NCBI RefSeq assembly: GCF_015471405.1 | Contig: NZ_BLVZ01000004.1 | Location: 124,001 to 188,000 of the forward strand | DNA: 64,000 bases | Source of the DNA: Pseudomonas cichorii | Lineage (GTDB): Bacteria; Pseudomonadota; Gammaproteobacteria; Pseudomonadales; Pseudomonadaceae | Reading direction: 5' to 3' | Shown here: piece by piece, positions 59,496-64,000 of the stretch | Position numbering within the stretch: position 1 is the stretch's first letter | Layout of the letters: every line of letters begins with the position of its first letter | Notes under the pieces: model-generated | Told to the model about the DNA's origin: nothing | The model's input: only the letters and a program-made list of their open reading frames with translations | Database searches by the model: none | Program-made: the position numbers and the translations under genes

Positions 59496-61882
59496 TCTTG
59501 CGCGTCCCCTATCAATTCAGCGACGGCATCAAGCAAGGCATCGTCGTGGAAACTGGCCTTGGCCAGATAATAGTCAGCGCCCGCATCCAGGCCACGGCGC
59601 CGATCTTCTTCACGATCCTTGTAGGAAACCACCATCACTGGCAGAGATTGCAAACGAGTGTCACGACGCACCAGAGTCACCAACTCGATGCCGTCCATAC
59701 GCGGCATATCGATATCGGTGATCAGCAGGTCAAAGTCCTCGGCACGCAAGGCATTCCAACCATCCATGCCATCAACGGCAACGGCCACTTCATAACCGCG
59801 GCCGACCAGCAATTTGCGCTCCAGCTCACGAACAGTCAACGAGTCATCAACCACCAGGACACGCTTGCGCGCCACATGGTCGGCTTGACGATTACGCCGG
59901 TCAATACGCTCCAGACGCCCTGTATTGAGGAGCTTTTCCACCGAGCGCAGCAGGTCTTCGACATCGATGATCAACACTACCGAACCGTCATCGAGCAGAG
60001 CGCCTGCAGAAACATCCTGAACCTTGCCCAGACGGGCATCAAGCGGAATGACAACCAGCGTGCGCTCACCGATGAACCGCTCGACAGCCACGCCGTAGAC
60101 GGCATCACGCTCACGGATGACAACGACCTTGAGCGCCTCGTCGCTTCTCTGGGGTTGCGGACGATTCAACAACTGACTGGCAGAAACCAGACCGACATGG
60201 CGGTCTTCATGCCAGAAATGCTGGCGCCCTTCCAGTTGCACGATATCTTCGGGCTGCAAATCGCGCATGCGCTCGATATGCGCCAGCGGGAAGGCGTAGG
60301 CTTCGCCGCCCACCTCCACCACCAGGCTGCGCACGACCGACAGCGTCAGCGGCATTTCGATGCGGAAACGACTGCCTTCACCGGACCATTGCTGCAATTC
60401 GACACTGCCATGCATCTGGCGAACCATATGCTGCACGGCGTCCAGGCCTACACCCCGGCCGGATATCTGCGTGACCTTGTCGCGCATGCTGAAACCCGGC
60501 AGGAACAGAAAGCTCAACAGCTCTTCTTCACTCAACTGCGCAGCGGTTTCGGCAGGCGACAGCTTGCGCTCGATGATATTACGGCGCAAACGTTCAAGAT
60601 CGACACCATTGCCGTCATCGCTGAGCTGCACGACCAGCAGACCCGCCTCATGGGAGGCCCGCAACTGAATCTGCCCTTCAGGGTCCTTGCCCAGCTCCTT
60701 GCGACGCTCGGGCGATTCGATGCCATGGTCCACCGCATTACGTAGCAGGTGCGTCAGGGGGGCTTCCAGTTTTTCCAGGACATCGCGGTCGACCTGGGTC
60801 TTTTCGCCCTCGATCTTCAGGCGCACCTGCTTGCCGAGTTCGCGCCCCAGATCACGCACCATGCGCGCCTGACCGTTAAGCACATCGGCGAACGGGCGCA
60901 TACGGCAGGCCAGTGCAGTGTCGTACAGCAACTGGGCTCGTTGCCCAGACTGCCAGCCGAACTCATCCAGCTCAGCAGCCTGCTGCATCAGCATTTGCTG
61001 AGCCTGAGACAGAAAGTCGCGAGCCTCCTCCAAAGCCCTCTGTGCATCCGGCTCCAGACCTGTATCACCAAAACACGCTCCCAAGACCTCCAGCGCCCTG
61101 TCGCTGCTGACCTGCAGACGTTTAAGACGCTGCATTCCGGCCTGCAGGGGCTTCAAGCGTTGAGTTTCGACCAGCGCCTTGCTGGACAGATCGAGAAGGC
61201 CATTGAGCCGCTCGGCAGTAACCCGCAAGACTCGCTCGCCGCCATCGGACACCCGCCGCTCACGTGTCGCGGCAGGCGCAGGTTCCGGCTCGGCAGCAAC
61301 AGGCTCGGGGGGCGGCGGCTGTTCAAGACGCAAAGCGGCAGCCAGAGCATCGAGGGATGCCTGATTGCTACCCGGCGCTGGCACCAGCAGCGGCTCGACC
61401 AGCGGTATATCGCTGGCCGTCAGCAGGTCGGGTAAAGGCTCTGACAATGAATCAGGCAATGGAACACTGACCGATCGCGCCGCTCCGACTCCCGAAGCCA
61501 GCAATGAATTCACTCGCTCGACATAGCTGTCGATATCGCTCTGCCCGATGCTGCTGTCAGTCGGTGTGGCAATGCGCATCAACAGATCGGTGCCCGACAG
61601 CAAGGCGTCGATATGGTCGGGCTGGAGCAGCAGTCGGCCCTCCTGGGCGCTGACCAGACAGTCCTCCATGACATGCGCAACGCTGACGCCATAATTGACC
61701 CCGACAATCCGCGCCGCACCCTTGAGCGAATGAGCGGCCCGCATGCAGGCTTCCAGTTGATCGGCCTGGGTCGGATTACGCTCCAGCTCCAGCAGGCCAG
61801 CACTCAACACCTGGGTCTGCGCTTCGGCTTCCAGGGTAAACAGCTCGAACAACGAAGCGTCCCGCATTTGATCTGGGGTCAT
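59492..61882 (-). CDS. wspE: Hybrid sensor kinase WspE (CheA type)
   Basis: Kinase that phosphorylates WspR and WspF. The 796-residue protein has an N-terminal HPt domain with phospho-His51 in AAHSLKGAARIVG, an Ala/Pro-rich linker (about 150-215), a dimerisation helix, HATPase_c (LLRNAVDHGIESPERR; SGRGVGLDAVQHMV), a CheW-like domain, and a C-terminal receiver (RVLVVDDSLTVRE). It overlaps both neighbours by 4 nt. Confidence 0.97.
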   Translation of the reverse strand: MTPDQMRDASLFELFTLEAEAQTQVLSAGLLELERNPTQADQLEACMRAAHSLKGAARIVGVNYGVSVAHVMEDCLVSAQEGRLLLQPDHIDALLSGTDLLMRIATPTDSSIGQSDIDSYVERVNSLLASGVGAARSVSVPLPDSLSEPLPDLLTASDIPLVEPLLVPAPGSNQASLDALAAALRLEQPPPPEPVAAEPEPAPAATRERRVSDGGERVLRVTAERLNGLLDLSSKALVETQRLKPLQAGMQRLKRLQVSSDRALEVLGACFGDTGLEPDAQRALEEARDFLSQAQQMLMQQAAELDEFGWQSGQRAQLLYDTALACRMRPFADVLNGQARMVRDLGRELGKQVRLKIEGEKTQVDRDVLEKLEAPLTHLLRNAVDHGIESPERRKELGKDPEGQIQLRASHEAGLLVVQLSDDGNGVDLERLRRNIIERKLSPAETAAQLSEEELLSFLFLPGFSMRDKVTQISGRGVGLDAVQHMVRQMHGSVELQQWSGEGSRFRIEMPLTLSVVRSLVVEVGGEAYAFPLAHIERMRDLQPEDIVQLEGRQHFWHEDRHVGLVSASQLLNRPQPQRSDEALKVVVIRERDAVYGVAVERFIGERTLVVIPLDARLGKVQDVSAGALLDDGSVVLIIDVEDLLRSVEKLLNTGRLERIDRRNRQADHVARKRVLVVDDSLTVRELERKLLVGRGYEVAVAVDGMDGWNALRAEDFDLLITDIDMPRMDGIELVTLVRRDTRLQSLPVMVVSYKDREEDRRRGLDAGADYYLAKASFHDDALLDAVAELIGDAQE

Positions 61883-62568
61883 GTAAGGCTCCGGTTGATG
61901 GCCGCCAACAACTCTTCTTCATCGAGCAAACGCAAGCTGCGGCCCTTCCATTGCAGGACACCGCGGGTAAATCGTGCATTGGCGTGCGTACCGGAAGCCG
62001 ACGCGGCGTTCAGATGACGCTCTTCCATGGCATGGATGCCATCGACCTCATCAACGGGAACAACCACCGGCCCGCCTTGCGCGGCGATGATCAACATGCG
62101 CGGAACAATCCGCCCGGATGTAGCGACCACAGAACTGCTATCGAGCCCCAGCAGCTCGACCAGAGAAATACATGCCACCAGGGCACCGCGTACATTGGCG
62201 ACCCCGAGCAAGGCACGAGAACGCTGATGGGGCAGCGAATGAATGACCTGATCGGGCGCGACCTCCGCCAGGCTGCGAGTTGCCAGCCCAAGCCACTCAT
62301 CGCCCAAGCGAAAAACCAGAATCGAGCGGGTCTGGACATCACGTTGCAGTTCTATGCTTTGAAACTGATCGCGATGCTCCTGAAGCAGGGAGTAACGATC
62401 CAGCAAGCGGGTAGCCGCAGCAGAGTACACCGCACAGTTACGGCAATGAATATGCTCCTGCAATACGGGGCAGGAACGATCACCGTGAATGCCGATGCGG
62501 TTCCAGCAATCATCGATGGCCTGGGCGTCGTCGTGAGTCAGACTCGAAAGAGTGGACAGCCCCGTCAT
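61879..62568 (-). CDS. wspD: CheW-like coupling protein WspD
   Basis: Scaffold that couples receptor and kinase, 229 residues. The CheW domain occupies the C-terminal two thirds (LVFRLGDEWLGLATRSLAEV; LLGVANVRGALVACISL). The first 50 residues are unusual for CheW: C21, C33, C42 and C45 with nearby His residues (CPVLQEHIHCRNC), possibly a metal site. In the wsp operon, overlapping wspC and wspE by 4 nt. Confidence 0.95.
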   Translation of the reverse strand: MTGLSTLSSLTHDDAQAIDDCWNRIGIHGDRSCPVLQEHIHCRNCAVYSAAATRLLDRYSLLQEHRDQFQSIELQRDVQTRSILVFRLGDEWLGLATRSLAEVAPDQVIHSLPHQRSRALLGVANVRGALVACISLVELLGLDSSSVVATSGRIVPRMLIIAAQGGPVVVPVDEVDGIHAMEERHLNAASASGTHANARFTRGVLQWKGRSLRLLDEEELLAAINRSLT

Positions 62569-63860
62569 CGATTGCTTCCTTGTTTATTGGCGCCGCGCGT
62601 AGCACGGTCCTGCAAACGACGGGCACCGGCACTGTCTCCCTGGGACGCCAGCAAAGCGGCCAGTTGCGCCAGGGATTCAGGGTGCTGCGGCTGCAAGTAC
62701 AGCGCCTTGCGATAGAAACCCTGAGCCTGCGACACGCTCCCCTCCACTTCGCTGAGCAGCCCCAGCCAGTAGAACACCTGAGCCACAGGCTCGTGCTGTT
62801 GCAGATAACGCTCGCACGCAGCCCGCGCCTCAACGCTTTTGCCCTCGTTGGCAAGGCTGGCAATAGTCGCCAACTGGGCCGCGACATCATCCTTGCCGGC
62901 CACGGCAGGCGCAGGCCGGGAAGGAGCAGGCGCATTGCCTGATGCAGATGAAGGTGCCGCAGGAGCGAAAGGCCGTGGAGCAGGCCGGGCCGGCTCGCGA
63001 ACCGGTGGCGCCATGCTGCGGGCAATCGGTACAGGCTCGACAACTGCAGACGCACTCGCGTCGTGTCCGGGCGCATGCCTGAAAGCGAATGATTGCGCGA
63101 TACCGGCAGAGCGCATGCCAACCCGGCTCAACAGATTGCCCTCGGCAGGGCCGATAAACAGCAAGCCGTCTTCTCGGGTCAGGCGCTTGAGCACCTTGAA
63201 TACATGGCGCTGCGTAGGCTGATCGAAATAGATCACCAGATTGCGGCAGAACACGAAGTCGTAGGGTTCCTGCGTCGCCAGAGCAGGGTCAAGCAGATTG
63301 CCGGGCTGGAAATTCACCCGCGCACGCACCCGGTCCTCAATCTGGTAGCCATCCTCCACCGGCCTGAAAAACCGGTCGCGGAAGCCGATATCGTTGCCCC
63401 GGAACGAGTTCTTGCCATAGATACCGCGACAGGCCTTTTGAATCGACAAGGGACTGATGTCGACGGCATCGATCTTGAAATGCTGCGCGCCGATATTGGC
63501 ATCGAACAGAGCCATCGCAATGGAGTAAGGCTCTTCGCCTGTCGAGCATGGCAGGCTGAGAATGCGTAACGGTCTGGCGTCGTTAAGCGTTATCAGACGC
63601 TCCAGTGCCAGCTTGCTCAGTGTCAGGAAGGATTCGGGATAACGGAAGAACCAGGTTTCCGGAACGATCACCGCTTCAATCAGCGCCTGCTGCTCTTCGG
63701 GCGAACTCAGCAGCAATTGCCAATAGGCTTCATCGTCCACGGAACGGGTGTTCTGAGAGCGTTGGCGCAACGCACGCACAATGATGGCCTCGCCTACCGA
63801 CGTGACGTCCAGACCGATACGATCCTTGAGGAAACTGAAAAAGCGCGAGTCATCGCTCAT
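62565..63860 (-). CDS. wspC: Receptor methyltransferase WspC (CheR type with TPR)
   Basis: SAM-dependent enzyme that methylates WspA glutamates and counters WspF. The 431-residue protein has a CheR all-alpha N-domain, a Rossmann domain with LRILSLPCSTGEEPYSIAM and FVFCRNLVIYFDQP, a Pro/Ala-rich linker (about 265-315), and C-terminal TPR repeats (YWLGLLSEVEGSVSQAQGFY). It overlaps wspB and wspD by 4 nt. Confidence 0.97.
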   Translation of the reverse strand: MSDDSRFFSFLKDRIGLDVTSVGEAIIVRALRQRSQNTRSVDDEAYWQLLLSSPEEQQALIEAVIVPETWFFRYPESFLTLSKLALERLITLNDARPLRILSLPCSTGEEPYSIAMALFDANIGAQHFKIDAVDISPLSIQKACRGIYGKNSFRGNDIGFRDRFFRPVEDGYQIEDRVRARVNFQPGNLLDPALATQEPYDFVFCRNLVIYFDQPTQRHVFKVLKRLTREDGLLFIGPAEGNLLSRVGMRSAGIAQSFAFRHAPGHDASASAVVEPVPIARSMAPPVREPARPAPRPFAPAAPSSASGNAPAPSRPAPAVAGKDDVAAQLATIASLANEGKSVEARAACERYLQQHEPVAQVFYWLGLLSEVEGSVSQAQGFYRKALYLQPQHPESLAQLAALLASQGDSAGARRLQDRATRGANKQGSNR

Positions 63861-64000
63861 GGCGCATCCTCAAGAAGCTCCAGATCAAGCGGAGGAATGG
63901 GATACAACAATTCGCGCACAGGTTCGGTCAACAGTTCCTGAACGTGAATCCATTGCAGCAGCCCTTGCTCGTCCTCTCGAACCGGCCCCAGATAAGGTGC
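63857..64000 (-). CDS. wspB: C-terminal end of WspB (CheW-like), partial
   Basis: The last 47 codons of an open frame run in from the window edge and stop at 63857, sharing ATGA with wspC. The fragment (QGLLQWIHVQELLTEPVREL, ending ELLEDAP) is a CheW-family tail. The operon position immediately before wspC identifies it as WspB; the rest, and wspA, lie outside. Confidence 0.85.
   Translation of the reverse strand, partial: APYLGPVREDEQGLLQWIHVQELLTEPVRELLYPIPPLDLELLEDAP

Overview
The window looks like chromosomal core sequence of a fluorescent Pseudomonas, most likely of the P. syringae/P. fluorescens side of the genus. The evidence is high-GC coding sequence, a gene order that from memory follows the P. 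aeruginosa PA3640-PA3708 stretch (dnaE, lpx genes, bamA, rseP, dxr, cdsA, frr, pyrH, tsf, rpsB, glnD, dap genes, plsB, mexJK position, ppc, lptF, lysS, prfB, wsp), and several Pseudomonas-type REP doublets. The species cannot be fixed without a search. I see no tRNA, rRNA, CRISPR array, prophage or intact insertion sequence.

Layout. (1) 1-17631, minus strand: an envelope and translation supercluster running rpsB, tsf, pyrH, frr, uppS, cdsA, dxr, rseP, bamA, skp-like, lpxD, fabZ, lpxA, lpxB, rnhB and dnaE (cut by the window start). It couples ribosome/translation factors with phospholipid, isoprenoid, lipid A and outer-membrane protein assembly. (2) 17953-26937: map, glnD, dapC, an Spx/MgsR-like gene and dapD, then the sulfur-relay trio csdA-csdE-tcdA. 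(3) 27281-34749: an MFS transporter in an AT-richer setting, then dapE-rlmA, a small unknown, plsB and a DUF4197 protein. dapC, dapD and dapE supply three steps of the succinylase route to diaminopimelate/lysine. (4) 34801-39690: an RND efflux operon with a divergent TetR gene at the mexJK/mexL position. (5) 39789-45789: rsmJ, a protein with an internal duplication, an extensin-like protein, a PEP mutase-family enzyme, a DUF72 protein, tsaB and adk. (6) 46071-54345: ppc, a DUF4398 lipoprotein with the OmpA-type lipoprotein lptF, a predicted lipoprotein hydrolase, a QEGLA-motif predicted metallopeptidase and a TetR regulator. (7) 54628-64000: lysS, prfB with its programmed frameshift, and the Wsp surface-sensing pathway (wspR, wspF, wspE, wspD, wspC and the end of wspB), which controls cyclic-di-GMP.

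Most genes are textbook core genes. The less ordinary features are: an approximately 85-bp MITE-like repeat present twice, one copy supplying the last base of both flanking convergent stop codons; REP doublets whose outer ends contain the stop codons of mexK and tsaB; a nested inverted-repeat stack between a TetR gene and lysS; a small protein with a tandem internal repeat; a predicted HExxxH/QEGLA metallopeptidase; a Cys/His-rich N-terminus on WspD; and a hydrophobic open reading frame fused in frame upstream of adk. I do not see convincing evidence of a wholly new multi-gene system.
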